Below are positions 27,573 through 35,830 of a stretch of 64,000 bases of DNA, in pieces. A model generated the notes under the pieces. That model saw only the letters and a program-made list of their open reading frames with translations, was not told the DNA's origin and did not search any database. Origin of the DNA: Burkholderia thailandensis E264 (lineage in GTDB: Bacteria; Pseudomonadota; Gammaproteobacteria; Burkholderiales; Burkholderiaceae); contig NC_007651.1 of assembly GCF_000012365.1 (NCBI RefSeq), forward strand, positions 310,001 to 374,000, in the 5' to 3' direction. A program made the translations under genes and the position numbers. How positions within the stretch are numbered: position 1 is the first letter of the stretch; every line of letters begins with the position of its first letter.

Positions 27573-28649
27573 ATGAAGTCATCCGTCAGCCGCGCGCTGC
27601 AAACCACTTTCGCGTGCGCCGCCGTCGCGGCGCTGGCCGCGGGCGCGCCGAGCGTTCGCGCGCAATCGAGCGTTCAGCTCTACGGGCAAGTCGACGAATG
27701 GATCGGCGCGCAGAAATTTCCGGGCGGGCAGCGCGCGTGGGGCGTGCAGGGCGGCGGGATGTCGACGTCGTACTGGGGGCTGCGCGGCACGGAGGATCTC
27801 GGCGGCGGCTATCAGGCGATCTTCACGCTGGAGGATTTCTTCCGCGCGCAGAACGGCCATTACGGCCGCTTCGACGGCGACACGTTCTTCGGCCGCAACG
27901 CCTATGTCGGACTCGCGACGCCGTACGGCACGGTGCGCGCCGGGCGTCTGACGACGCAGCTCTTCGTCTCGACGATCCTCTTCAATCCGTTCGTCGATTC
28001 GTACGTGTTCTCGCCGATGGTGTACCACGTGTTCCTCGGCCTCGGCACGTTCCCGACGTATACGACCGATCAGGGCGTGGTCGGCGATTCGGGCTGGAAC
28101 AACGCGATCGACTACACGAGCCCGAGCTTCGGCGGCTTCAACGCGGCCGCGATGTACGCGTTCGGCAATACGGCGGGCGACAACCGCTCGAAGAAGTGGA
28201 GCGGCCAGCTGAACTATTCGAACGGCCCGTTCGCGGCGACGGCGGTCTATCAATACGTGAACTTCAACGGCGGCCCGGGCGATCTCGGCGCGCTCGTGTC
28301 GGGGATGAAGAGCCAGGGCGTCGCGCAGGTCGGCCTGTCGTACGACTTCAAGCTTGCGAAGATCTACGCGCAATACATGTATACGAACAACGAGCGCAAC
28401 GCCGGCAACTGGCACGTGAACACCGTGCAAGGCGGCGTGGCGGTGCCGCTCGGGCCGGGCAGCGCGCTCGCGTCGTACGCGTATTCGCGTGATTCGGGCG
28501 GGCTCGATCAGACGCGTCGCACGTGGGCGCTCGGCTACGACTACCCGCTGTCGAAGCGCACCGACCTGTACGCGGCGTACATGAACGATCGCTACTCGGG
28601 CATGTCGAGCGGCGACACGTTCGGCGCGGGAATTCGTGCGAAGTTCTAA
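27573..28649 (+). CDS. Gram-negative general porin (OmpC-like, beta-proteobacterial type)
   Basis: 358 residues. Signal peptide 1-30 ending VRAQSS, then the family opening SVQLYGQVDEWIGAQK and LRGTEDLGGGYQAIFTLE. The C-terminus ends in Phe (GAGIRAKF), as needed for BAM-mediated insertion. It should form a trimeric 16-stranded outer-membrane channel for small hydrophilic solutes. GGAG lies 8 nt before the ATG at 27573. A LysR gene follows but need not be related. Confidence 0.94.
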   Translation: MKSSVSRALQTTFACAAVAALAAGAPSVRAQSSVQLYGQVDEWIGAQKFPGGQRAWGVQGGGMSTSYWGLRGTEDLGGGYQAIFTLEDFFRAQNGHYGRFDGDTFFGRNAYVGLATPYGTVRAGRLTTQLFVSTILFNPFVDSYVFSPMVYHVFLGLGTFPTYTTDQGVVGDSGWNNAIDYTSPSFGGFNAAAMYAFGNTAGDNRSKKWSGQLNYSNGPFAATAVYQYVNFNGGPGDLGALVSGMKSQGVAQVGLSYDFKLAKIYAQYMYTNNERNAGNWHVNTVQGGVAVPLGPGSALASYAYSRDSGGLDQTRRTWALGYDYPLSKRTDLYAAYMNDRYSGMSSGDTFGAGIRAKF

Positions 28650-28711
28650 CCAATCGGAACCCGGGCGCGCACTGTCCGGGCGATGCACGAAAAAGTGAGC
28701 GGCGTCACATT

Positions 28712-28735
28712 AAACGGCGCCGTTTTGCCTTTTTT
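28712..28735 (+). terminator. Possible terminator after the porin gene
   Basis: The palindrome AAACGGCGCCGTTT (28712-28725) is followed by TGCC and a run of six T. The stem has almost no loop, so the call is weak. Confidence 0.35.
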
Positions 28736-28756
28736 GACGTTTTCAATTCACCAGCT

Positions 28757-28784
28757 TTGTTACAGTTGCTTGCGATTGCATAAT
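28757..28784 (+). promoter_or_regulatory. Candidate promoter of the LysR gene
   Basis: TTGTTA (28757-28762) and CATAAT (28779-28784; five of six) are 16 bp apart and about 25 bases before the ATG at 28809. Confidence 0.45.
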
Positions 28785-28808
28785 TCCCCTCGATTGCGAG
28801 CATTTCGG

Positions 28809-29771
28809 ATGGATACCCTCGTCAGCATGAATGTGTTCCGCTATGTCGTCGAAGTCGGCAGCTTCGTCGGCGCGGCCGAGCGCATGGAGATGTCGGCTGC
28901 GATGGCGAGCAAGCATGTGATGCATCTCGAGCATCAGCTCGGCGCGCGTCTCTTGCATCGCACGACGCGCCGCGTCGCGCCGACGGAGGCGGGACGCGAA
29001 TACTACGAGCGGCTCGTGCAGGCGCTCACCGAACTCGACGAGGCCGGGCAGGCGGTGGGCGCCGCGAGCGTCGTGCCACAAGGGCGGCTGCGCGTGACGT
29101 CGCTGTCCGCGTTCGGGCTGCGGCACGTGATGGACGCGGTGACGTCGTACGCGCAGCGCTACGCCGACGTGACGGTCGAGATCACGCTGTCCGACCGCGT
29201 CGTCGAGCTGATCGACGAAGGCTACGACGTCGCGGTGCGCGCGGCGCCCGCCGGCATGAAGTCGTCGTCGCTCGTCGCGCGGCAGATCGCGACCGCGCAC
29301 ATCCTGCTCGTCGCTTCGCCCGACTATCTCGCGAAGCACGGCACGCCGACGACGATCGCCGATCTTCAGCATCACAGCTTCATTCGCCGCGAGCCGAACG
29401 AGACGCTGCTCGACGCGGCGATCTCCGACGTCGCGGCCGCCTCGCGCGTGCCGCTGTCGGGCAACGTGATCGTCAATCATCTCGAAGGGCTGCGCGTCGC
29501 GGTGCTGGACGGCGCGGGCATCGCGCTCCTCGGCACCGAAGTGGTGGGCGAGGACATCGAGTCCGGCCGTCTCGTGCCGTTGCTGCTCGATGCGCTGCCG
29601 CCGCGCGAGCTGCCGATCTACGCGGTGTACGCGAGCCGCCGGCACGTATCGGCGAAGGTGCGCTCGTTCGTCGATTTCCTCGCCGATCGCTTCGCCGGCC
29701 AGTCGCTGTGCCCGTCGATCGACGAGCGGTTGCGGCAGTTCGCGATGCCGCGGATGAAGCGGCTCGGATGA
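28809..29771 (+). CDS. LysR-family transcriptional regulator
   Basis: 320 residues. HTH: SMNVFRYVVEVGSFVGAAER, then RLLHRTTRRVAPTEAGREYY (wing). A type-2 periplasmic-binding effector domain follows (about 95-295), with RLRVTSLSAFGLRHV and GAGIALLGTEVV. The ATG at 28809 gives the standard N-terminus; the frame is open 42 codons further up, but those residues do not fit the family and overlap the predicted promoter. Resembles regulators of the AaeR/DsdC-like group only in general form; targets unknown. Confidence 0.92.
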   Translation: MDTLVSMNVFRYVVEVGSFVGAAERMEMSAAMASKHVMHLEHQLGARLLHRTTRRVAPTEAGREYYERLVQALTELDEAGQAVGAASVVPQGRLRVTSLSAFGLRHVMDAVTSYAQRYADVTVEITLSDRVVELIDEGYDVAVRAAPAGMKSSSLVARQIATAHILLVASPDYLAKHGTPTTIADLQHHSFIRREPNETLLDAAISDVAAASRVPLSGNVIVNHLEGLRVAVLDGAGIALLGTEVVGEDIESGRLVPLLLDALPPRELPIYAVYASRRHVSAKVRSFVDFLADRFAGQSLCPSIDERLRQFAMPRMKRLG

Positions 29772-29796
29772 TGCGCACGGGCGCCGCGTAGCGACG

Positions 29797-29823
29797 AAAA
29801 AAAAGCGGACCGTTCGGTCCGCT
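29797..29823 (-). terminator. Intrinsic terminator, minus strand
   Basis: An 8-bp stem AGCGGACC/GGTCCGCT with a 4-nt loop; read on the minus strand it is followed by eight T. It should end the nitronate monooxygenase transcript. Confidence 0.8.
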
Positions 29824-29844
29824 CCAGACTCAAGACTCAAGACG

Positions 29845-29867
29845 AACCCTCGCGCGGCGAGGGTTTT
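29845..29867 (+). terminator. Intrinsic terminator, plus strand
   Basis: Stem AACCCTCGC/GCGAGGGTT with a GCG loop, followed by TTTG. It should end the LysR transcript; with the previous element it separates the two convergent genes. Confidence 0.65.
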
Positions 29868-29956
29868 GTCGTTTACCGCATGTTGTTCTTCGCGTTGGCT
29901 CGCGCCTCGCTTTCAACGCTTCGCTCGCGTTGCCCGGGCGATGCGCGGCGAGCCGG

Positions 29957-30916
29957 CTACGCGCGAATGCCGAGGCGCGCCTTCGCGTCGTCGTATTCGC
30001 GCTTGAGCCGCGCGACGAGCTCCGCGACGCTCGGCACGTCATCCATCAGCCCGACGCCCTGGCCCGCGCCCCAGATGTCCTTCCACGCCTTCGCCTTGTC
30101 GCTGCCGAAGTTCATCTTCGTCTTGTCGGATTCGGGCAGCGCGTCCGGATCGAGCCCCGCGTTCACGATGCTCTCGCGGATGTAGTTGCCGTGCACGCCG
30201 GTGAAGAGATTCGTGTAGATGATGTCGGCCGATTTCGCCTCGAGGATCGCGTGCTTGTACGCGTCCACCGCGTGCGCTTCCTGCGTCGCGATGAAGCGCG
30301 TGCCCATGTACGCGAGGTCGGCGCCCATCGCCTGCGCGGCGAGGATCGAGCCGCCGTTCGCGATCGAGCCGGACAGCACGATCGGGCCGTCGAAGATCTT
30401 GCGCACTTCGCCGACGAGCGCGAACGGCGAGGTCGTGCCCGCATGGCCGCCCGCGCCGGCGGCGACGAGAATGAGGCCGTCGACGCCCGCTTCGAGCGCC
30501 TTCTGCGCGTGCCGCAGGTTGATCACGTCGTGCAGCACGATGCCGCCGTAGCTGTGCACCGCGTCGACGATCTCGCGCGCCGGCGCGCGCAGGCTCGTGA
30601 TGAAGATCGGCACCTTGTGCTCGACGCACACGCGAATGTCCTGCTCGAGCCGCACGTTCGACTGATGGACGATCTGGTTCACGGCGATCGGCCCGATCAC
30701 GGCGTCCGGGTTCGCGGCCTTGTGCTCGGCGAGCTGCGACTGCAGTTGCGTGAGCCATTCGTCGAGCAATTCGGCCGGGCGCGCGTTGAGCGCGGGAAAC
30801 GAGCCGACGATGCCCGCCTTGCATTGCGCGAGCACGAGCTCCGGATAGCTGACGATGAACATCGGCGACGCGATGACGGGCAGCGCGAGGTTTTGCAGGA
30901 CGGCGGGCAGGGCCAT
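29957..30916 (-). CDS. Nitronate monooxygenase-family flavoprotein
   Basis: 319 residues, FMN-binding TIM barrel of the NMO/2-nitropropane dioxygenase family. It opens LALPVIASPMFIVSYPELVL, has NQIVHQSN in the middle, the AAGAGGHAGTTSPFALV loop with the conserved His, and GGSILAAQAMGADLAYMGTR near the phosphate site. It probably oxidises alkyl nitronates such as propionate-3-nitronate, though many members are of unknown substrate and some act as enoyl reductases. GGAGA lies upstream of the ATG at 30916. Confidence 0.92.
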   Translation of the reverse strand: MALPAVLQNLALPVIASPMFIVSYPELVLAQCKAGIVGSFPALNARPAELLDEWLTQLQSQLAEHKAANPDAVIGPIAVNQIVHQSNVRLEQDIRVCVEHKVPIFITSLRAPAREIVDAVHSYGGIVLHDVINLRHAQKALEAGVDGLILVAAGAGGHAGTTSPFALVGEVRKIFDGPIVLSGSIANGGSILAAQAMGADLAYMGTRFIATQEAHAVDAYKHAILEAKSADIIYTNLFTGVHGNYIRESIVNAGLDPDALPESDKTKMNFGSDKAKAWKDIWGAGQGVGLMDDVPSVAELVARLKREYDDAKARLGIRA

Positions 30917-31050
30917 GCGGTGTCTCCTGAATCGTCGCCGCGAGCGCGGCGAATGCTTGAGGTTCGTCGCGCCGCGCGCCCTTGCGGACGCGCGTCACGC
31001 GCGGCCGATATGTTATGGGAGTGTCGTGCCGGCTGCGCGCTCGCGACGAA

Positions 31051-31078
31051 TTAATACGAACGGTCGTTCCATTATAGA
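31051..31078 (+). promoter_or_regulatory. Promoter with an operator palindrome in its spacer, upstream of the dehalogenase
   Basis: TTAATA (31051-31056) and TATAGA (31073-31078) are 16 bp apart. The spacer contains GAACG-gt-CGTTC (31058-31069), a perfect inverted repeat typical of TetR-family operators; a bound protein would block polymerase. The repeat could also act on the divergent monooxygenase gene. Confidence 0.45.
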
Positions 31079-31212
31079 CGCGCCTGGACGAACGCGTAGC
31101 CGCGCGGCTGTCGAATGAGTGCTCTGTTTCTACGCTTTGCGCGGGTATGGCGACGATGACGCGACGATCGCGCTCCTACAATAACGTGACAACAATTCGA
31201 GAGAACAAGACC

Positions 31213-32106
31213 ATGTCGTTTGAGGAGTTCGCGCCGTTTCGCGTGACGGCGCAAGACGTCGACATCTTCGGCGTCAAAGGAGGCGCGGGACCGCCGCTTC
31301 TGTTGCTGCACGGGCACCCGCAAACGCACATGATCTGGCATCGCGTCGCCGCGACGCTCGCCAGACATTTCACGGTGATCGCCACCGATCTGCGCGGCTA
31401 CGGCGCGTCGGGCAAGCCGCCGAGCGATGCGCGGCACGCGCCGTATTCGAAGCGCACGATGGCGGCCGACCAGGTCGCCGTGATGCGTCACTTCGGCTTT
31501 GCGCGCTTCTACGTGTGCGCGCACGACCGCGGCGCGCGCGTCGCGCACCGGATGGCGCTCGATCATCCGGATGCGGTCGAGCGGATGCTGCTGCTCGACA
31601 TCGCGCCGACGCTCGCGATGTACGAGCGCACCGACCGCGCGTTCGCGACCGCGTACTTCCACTGGTTCTTCCTGATTCAGCCCGAGCCGTTGCCCGAGAC
31701 GCTGATCGGCGGCCATTCGGACGCGTACGTCGACGCGGTGATGGGCAATCGCTCGGCGGGGCTCGCGCCGTTTGCGCCGGAGGCGCTGCACGCGTATCGC
31801 GAAGCGTTGCGGCAGCCGGGCGCGGTGCATGCGATGTGCGAGGACTATCGCGCGTCGGCGACGATCGATCTCGATCACGATCGTGCGGATCTCGAGCGCG
31901 GGCACAAGCTCGCGTGTCCGCTGCGCGTGCTGTGGGGCGAGCACGGCGTCGTCGCGCGCTGCTTCGCGCCGCTCGACGAATGGCGGCGCGTCGCGCGCGA
32001 CGTGAGCGGCCGGGCGCTCGCATGCGGGCATTACATTCCGGAAGAGGCGCCCGTCGCGCTGATCGATGAGATCGTGTCGTTCTTCGAGGCGCGCGAGGCG
32101 GCGTGA
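31213..32106 (+). CDS. Fluoroacetate/haloacetate dehalogenase (alpha/beta hydrolase)
   Basis: 297 residues. Matches the fluoroacetate dehalogenase subgroup at every residue I can compare with the Rhodopseudomonas enzyme: nucleophile D105 in AHDRGAR with Arg106 and Arg109 (substrate carboxylate), H150-W151 in YFHWF (halide pocket), Y212 in CEDYRAS and catalytic H273 in CGHYIPEEAP. Expected reaction: hydrolysis of fluoro- or chloroacetate to glycolate. Cytosolic. The ATG at 31213 is chosen by the family start (MSFEEFAPFRV); an earlier in-frame ATG lacks support. Confidence 0.88.
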   Translation: MSFEEFAPFRVTAQDVDIFGVKGGAGPPLLLLHGHPQTHMIWHRVAATLARHFTVIATDLRGYGASGKPPSDARHAPYSKRTMAADQVAVMRHFGFARFYVCAHDRGARVAHRMALDHPDAVERMLLLDIAPTLAMYERTDRAFATAYFHWFFLIQPEPLPETLIGGHSDAYVDAVMGNRSAGLAPFAPEALHAYREALRQPGAVHAMCEDYRASATIDLDHDRADLERGHKLACPLRVLWGEHGVVARCFAPLDEWRRVARDVSGRALACGHYIPEEAPVALIDEIVSFFEAREAA

Positions 32107-32186
32107 GGCCGCCGCCGCGCAGGCGGCGATCGGCGGCATCGCGATGCGCTGCGCTGAGATGCGCTGCGTTTCGCGCCGCCCGCGCG

Positions 32187-32675
32187 TCAATCTTCTTCGG
32201 GCGCGAGCGGCGGCAATCGCCGCGCGACGGGCGTCGACTTGACGGTCGCCGTGCTCGTCTCCGCGCGCTCGGTCACTTTCGCGAGTATCCCGTCGAGTTG
32301 CTCGATCGAGCGCAGGTAGAGCCGGCAGATGAAGCAATCTTCGCCGGTCACCTTGTCGCATTCGACGAACGCGGGAATCCGCCGCAGCAATTCCTCGACG
32401 AGATGCAACTGGCCGGGCAGCGGCTTCACGCGCACGATCGCCTGCAGCGTATAGCCGAGCGCGAGCGGATCGAGCTCGACCGTGAAGCGCGCGATCACGC
32501 CCTGCGCTTCGAGCCGGCGCAGCCGGTCCGCCGTGCTCGGCGCGGACAGCCCGACGCGCCGCGCGAGTTCGCTGACGGGCTGGCGCGCGTCGTCGGCGAG
32601 CGCGCGCAGCAGTTCGCGGTCGATCGCATCGAGCGCGCTCGCCGCGGCGGGCGGCGTGGAAAGGCGTTTTTGCAT
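32187..32675 (-). CDS. Lrp/AsnC-family regulator
   Basis: 162 residues. HTH (LDAIDRELLRALADDARQPV then ELARRVGLSAPSTADRLRRLE) followed by an AsnC ligand-binding domain (YTLQAIVRVKPLPGQL, CDKVTGEDCFICRLYLRS). It is divergent from the DMT exporter gene across 111 bp and is the likely regulator of it, sensing an amino acid or similar metabolite. The last 25 residues are Pro/Arg-rich. Confidence 0.93.
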   Translation of the reverse strand: MQKRLSTPPAAASALDAIDRELLRALADDARQPVSELARRVGLSAPSTADRLRRLEAQGVIARFTVELDPLALGYTLQAIVRVKPLPGQLHLVEELLRRIPAFVECDKVTGEDCFICRLYLRSIEQLDGILAKVTERAETSTATVKSTPVARRLPPLAPEED

Positions 32676-32786
32676 GACAGCCTTCTTTTCAAAGGTGGAA
32701 AGACGCTTTGCGCTCAGTTTATCGATGGAGATGCGCGAATCAAGTCCCTAGAATCGAAGTCAGGCTTTCTTCATGCGGGAATGCAC

Positions 32787-33701
32787 ATGGCTTCGAGCTC
32801 GGTTTCGTACGACGCGCGCCGCGGCGCGCTCGAAATGGTGGTCGCGATGCTGATGTCCGGGACGATCGGCTGGCTCGTCGTGTCGTCGCGGCAGCATCTG
32901 ATGAATGTCGTGTTTTTCCGCTGCCTGTTCGGCGGCGCGACGATGCTGATCATTTGCGCGGCGCTCGGCTTGCTGCGCCGCGATCTGTTGACGAAGCGCG
33001 CGATCGCGCTCGCGCTGACCGGCAGCGTCGCGATCGTCGCGAACTGGGTGCTGCTGTTCGCCGCGTATTCGCGCGCGTCGATCTCGATGGCGACGGCCGT
33101 CTACAACACGCAGCCGTTCATGCTCGTTGCGCTCGGCGCGATCGTGTTCCGCGAGCGGCTCACCGCGTCGGCCGTCGCGTGGCTCGTGCTTGCTTTCGGC
33201 GGGCTCGCGCTCGTCGTGCGCGTCGAGCCCGCGGTGCTCGCGGTGTCCGGCGAGTATCTCTCGGGCGTCGCGCTCGCGCTCGGCGCGGCGTTCCTGTACG
33301 CGGTGTCGTCGATCATCACGAAGCGATTGAAGGGCACGCCGCCGCATCTGCTCGCGCTGTTCCAGACGGGCGTCGGCGCGCTCGCGCTCGCGCCGCTCGT
33401 CCACTACGATGCGCTGCCCGCGACGGCGGGGCAGTGGCTCGATCTCGTCGTGCTCGGCGTCGTGAACACGGGGATCATGTACGTGCTGCTGTACGGCGCG
33501 ATCCAGAAGCTGCCGACCGCGACGATCGGCGCGCTGTCGTTCGTCTATCCGGTCGTCGCGATCGCCGTCGACCGGATCGCGTTCGGACAGACGCTCGCGT
33601 GGAGCCAGGTGCTGGGCGCGGCGCTGATCCTGCTCGCCGCGGCGGGCGTGAACCTCGGATGGCGGATCGTACCGCCGCGACGCGTCGCGGCGCGCGGATG
33701 A
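32787..33701 (+). CDS. EamA/DMT-family exporter
   Basis: 304 residues with ten hydrophobic segments in two EamA repeats (about 10-140 and 150-290). Members export amino acids or other small metabolites; the pairing with an Lrp-type regulator supports amino-acid export. GGGA lies 6 nt before the ATG at 32787; another ATG two codons earlier is too close to that site. Terminator-like hairpin at 33857-33890. Confidence 0.9.
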   Translation: MASSSVSYDARRGALEMVVAMLMSGTIGWLVVSSRQHLMNVVFFRCLFGGATMLIICAALGLLRRDLLTKRAIALALTGSVAIVANWVLLFAAYSRASISMATAVYNTQPFMLVALGAIVFRERLTASAVAWLVLAFGGLALVVRVEPAVLAVSGEYLSGVALALGAAFLYAVSSIITKRLKGTPPHLLALFQTGVGALALAPLVHYDALPATAGQWLDLVVLGVVNTGIMYVLLYGAIQKLPTATIGALSFVYPVVAIAVDRIAFGQTLAWSQVLGAALILLAAAGVNLGWRIVPPRRVAARG

Positions 33702-33807
33702 GCGCAACGGGCGCGTGCGAACGCAACGGCGGGCACGCGCTGCGACATTCCGACACGCGCAAGAAAGTTGTAGGGAAATTCCTGATGCGATGCAGCGAGG
33801 GCGCTCG

Positions 33808-33890
33808 TATGATGCGCAGTGACGTTGATCACGTCCACAGAATTCTCATTCGATACGCCGTTCGCCTGTCAGGTTGAACGGCTTTTTTTT
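33808..33890 (+). ncRNA. Candidate small RNA of about 70 nt
   Basis: TATGAT (33808-33813) is a strong -10. A transcript starting near 33819 would form a first hairpin (GTGACGT/ACGTC-CAC around TGATC, 33819-33838), an A/T-richer linker, then a stem GCCGTTC/GAACGGC and eight T (33857-33890). No clear -35 is seen. The same end could simply be the exporter gene's terminator, 190 bases after its stop. Confidence 0.4.
33857..33890 (+). terminator. Intrinsic terminator with an eight-T tail
   Basis: Stem GCCGTTC (33857-33863) / GAACGGC (33876-33882), 12-nt loop, then T at 33883-33890. Confidence 0.8.
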
Positions 33891-33927
33891 GGTTCATCGC
33901 GGATGACCGGGGAACCCTGAGCGCCGC

Positions 33928-34260
33928 TCATGCGGCCTGTCGCGCGGCGATGCGCGCGAGCACCACACGCTTCGCGTCGTCGTCGAGCTTGCGCCAGCCG
34001 GCGATCTCGTCGCGCGTGCGGCGGCAGCCTTCGCACCAGCCAGTCTTCGCATCGATCCGGCAGACGTTCGTGCACGGCGACGGCACGCCCGTAGTCGGCG
34101 TCGTGTCCTGCGCAGCGGGGGGCGCCGCCGCGGCGCGTGAGTTGGCGCTGGTGTCCGGGCGCGCGGCGGCCGGCGCATGCGCCGTCGCATCGATCGCGCC
34201 CGCGGTGCCCGCCGCGCACTCGGCGGGCGTCGCGCGGCGCGTTGGCGTCACGGCGCTCAT
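33928..34260 (-). CDS. DUF1289-domain protein
   Basis: 110 residues. The C-terminal half carries the DUF1289 cysteine pattern PSPCTNVCRIDAKTGWCEGC with RRTRDEIAGWRKLDDDAKR after it; the four Cys probably bind a metal or cluster. The N-terminal half is Ala/Pro/Thr low complexity, longer than in most relatives. Function unknown. The start overlaps the YbaK stop (ATGA), so the two are translationally coupled; last gene of the minus-strand run. Confidence 0.88.
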   Translation of the reverse strand: MSAVTPTRRATPAECAAGTAGAIDATAHAPAAARPDTSANSRAAAAPPAAQDTTPTTGVPSPCTNVCRIDAKTGWCEGCRRTRDEIAGWRKLDDDAKRVVLARIAARQAA

Positions 34261-34763
34261 GCGTCGCTGCGTTGCGCGACGTCGGCGACGGGCGCGCCCG
34301 TCAGCGACACGAGCTCCTGCGGCGACAGGTTGAACACCGCATGCGGGTGGCCGGCCGCCGCCCACAGGCTGTCGAGCTCGAGCAGGTCGCGATCGATCAG
34401 CGTGACGGGCTCGACGAGATGACCGATCGGGCACACGCCGCCGATCGCATAACCGGTGTTGTCGCGCACGAACTTCGCGTCCGCGCGGCCCACTTCGCCG
34501 ACCTGCGCGGCGACCTTTCTTTCGTCGACGCGGTTCGCGCCGCTCGCGACGACGAGCACCGGCGCGCCGTCGGCGCGGCGCCTGAACAGGATCGACTTCG
34601 CGATCTGCGCGACCGAGCAGCCGAGGCCCGCGGCGGCTTCGGCCGACGTCTTGCCGGTTTCCTCGAGCATCACGATGCCCTTCGCGTGGCCGCGCTCGCG
34701 CAGCAGCAGCGCGACGCGGCGGGCGGAATCGGGAAGCTTGTCGATGGGGGCGGAGGTAGTCAT
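34257..34763 (-). CDS. YbaK/EbsC-type aminoacyl-tRNA deacylase
   Basis: 168 residues of the YbaK/ProXp domain: VAQIAKSILFRRRADGAPV with the essential Lys, LVVASGANRVDERKVA and GYAIGGVCPIGH. It probably hydrolyses mischarged tRNA (Cys-tRNA-Pro or Ala-tRNA-Pro), protecting translation fidelity; the exact substrate cannot be told. Lies 49 bp after the HMG-CoA lyase gene and overlaps the DUF1289 gene. Confidence 0.9.
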   Translation of the reverse strand: MTTSAPIDKLPDSARRVALLLRERGHAKGIVMLEETGKTSAEAAAGLGCSVAQIAKSILFRRRADGAPVLVVASGANRVDERKVAAQVGEVGRADAKFVRDNTGYAIGGVCPIGHLVEPVTLIDRDLLELDSLWAAAGHPHAVFNLSPQELVSLTGAPVADVAQRSDA

Positions 34764-34812
34764 GAGTGCGCTTCGTATCCTCGTGCAATGGAGTGAATGG
34801 GCGCCGCGCGCT

Positions 34813-35745
34813 TCATGCGCAGGCGGACGGCCCGGCGGCCGCGCGTTGCTTCGCGAGCAGCGCGCGGCCCGCGCGCGACACGTTCGCGCGGCCGATCGCG
34901 TTCGAGATGAAATCGCCGGCGGCGACGACCTGATCGAGGTCGACGCCCGTGTCGATGTTCAGCCCGCGCATCATGTACAGCACGTCTTCCGTCGCGACGT
35001 TGCCGGTCGCGCCCTTCGCGTACGGGCAGCCGCCGAGGCCCGCGACCGACGCGTGGAAGATCGCGACGCCTTCGAGCAGCGCCGCGTAGATGTTCGCGAG
35101 CGCCTGCCCGTAGGTATCGTGAAAGTGGCCCGACAGCCGCTCGCGCGCAAACACCTTCGCGGCCGCGTCGAGCACCGCGCGCGTGCGGCCCGGCGTGCCG
35201 ACGCCGATCGTGTCGGCGATGTCGATCTCGTCGCAGCCGAGCGCGGCGAGGCGCTCGACGACGTCGACGACGGCTGCGATCGGCACGTCGCCCTGATACG
35301 GGCAGCCGAGCGCGCACGACACGCTCGCGCGCAGCCGCACGCCCGCGTCCTTCGCCGCGCGCGCGACGGGTTCGAAGCGCGCGATGCTCTCGGCGATGCT
35401 GCAGTTGATGTTGCGCTGGGAGAACGCTTCGCTCGCCGCGCCGAAGATCACGACTTCGTCGGCACGCGCGGCGAGCGCGTTCTCGAAGCCCTTCAGGTTC
35501 GGCGTGAGCGCCGAGTAGACCGTGCCCGCGCGGCGCTCGATGCCGGCCATCACGTCGGCGCCGTCGGCCATCTGCGGCACCCATTTCGGCGACACGAACG
35601 ACGCCGCCTCGACGTTGCGAAACCCGGCGCGCGACAGCCGGTTCACGAGCTCGATCTTCACGTCGGTCGGCACGAACGCCTGCTCGTTCTGCAGCCCGTC
35701 GCGCGGGCCGACTTCGACGATTTTCACGGATTGGGGGAGCGTCAT
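34813..35745 (-). CDS. Hydroxymethylglutaryl-CoA lyase
   Basis: 310 residues, TIM barrel of the HMGL-like family. Cleaves HMG-CoA to acetoacetate and acetyl-CoA at the end of leucine breakdown. Marks: EVGPRDGLQNEQ (catalytic Arg-Asp pair), SGHFHDTYGQALAN (metal-binding His), and GLGGCPYAKGATGNVATED with the catalytic Cys. The ATG at 35745 has AGGAGA 8 nt upstream. No other leucine-catabolism genes are adjacent; neighbours are hydroxyacid and glyoxalase-type enzymes. Confidence 0.94.
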   Translation of the reverse strand: MTLPQSVKIVEVGPRDGLQNEQAFVPTDVKIELVNRLSRAGFRNVEAASFVSPKWVPQMADGADVMAGIERRAGTVYSALTPNLKGFENALAARADEVVIFGAASEAFSQRNINCSIAESIARFEPVARAAKDAGVRLRASVSCALGCPYQGDVPIAAVVDVVERLAALGCDEIDIADTIGVGTPGRTRAVLDAAAKVFARERLSGHFHDTYGQALANIYAALLEGVAIFHASVAGLGGCPYAKGATGNVATEDVLYMMRGLNIDTGVDLDQVVAAGDFISNAIGRANVSRAGRALLAKQRAAAGPSACA

Positions 35746-35830
35746 CCGGGTCTCCTGATTCCTGTCTTCTGATGAATGCATCGAATGTATCGTGGCATGC
35801 GGCTTTCCGGCGCGCGTTCGCGGGCCGCGT

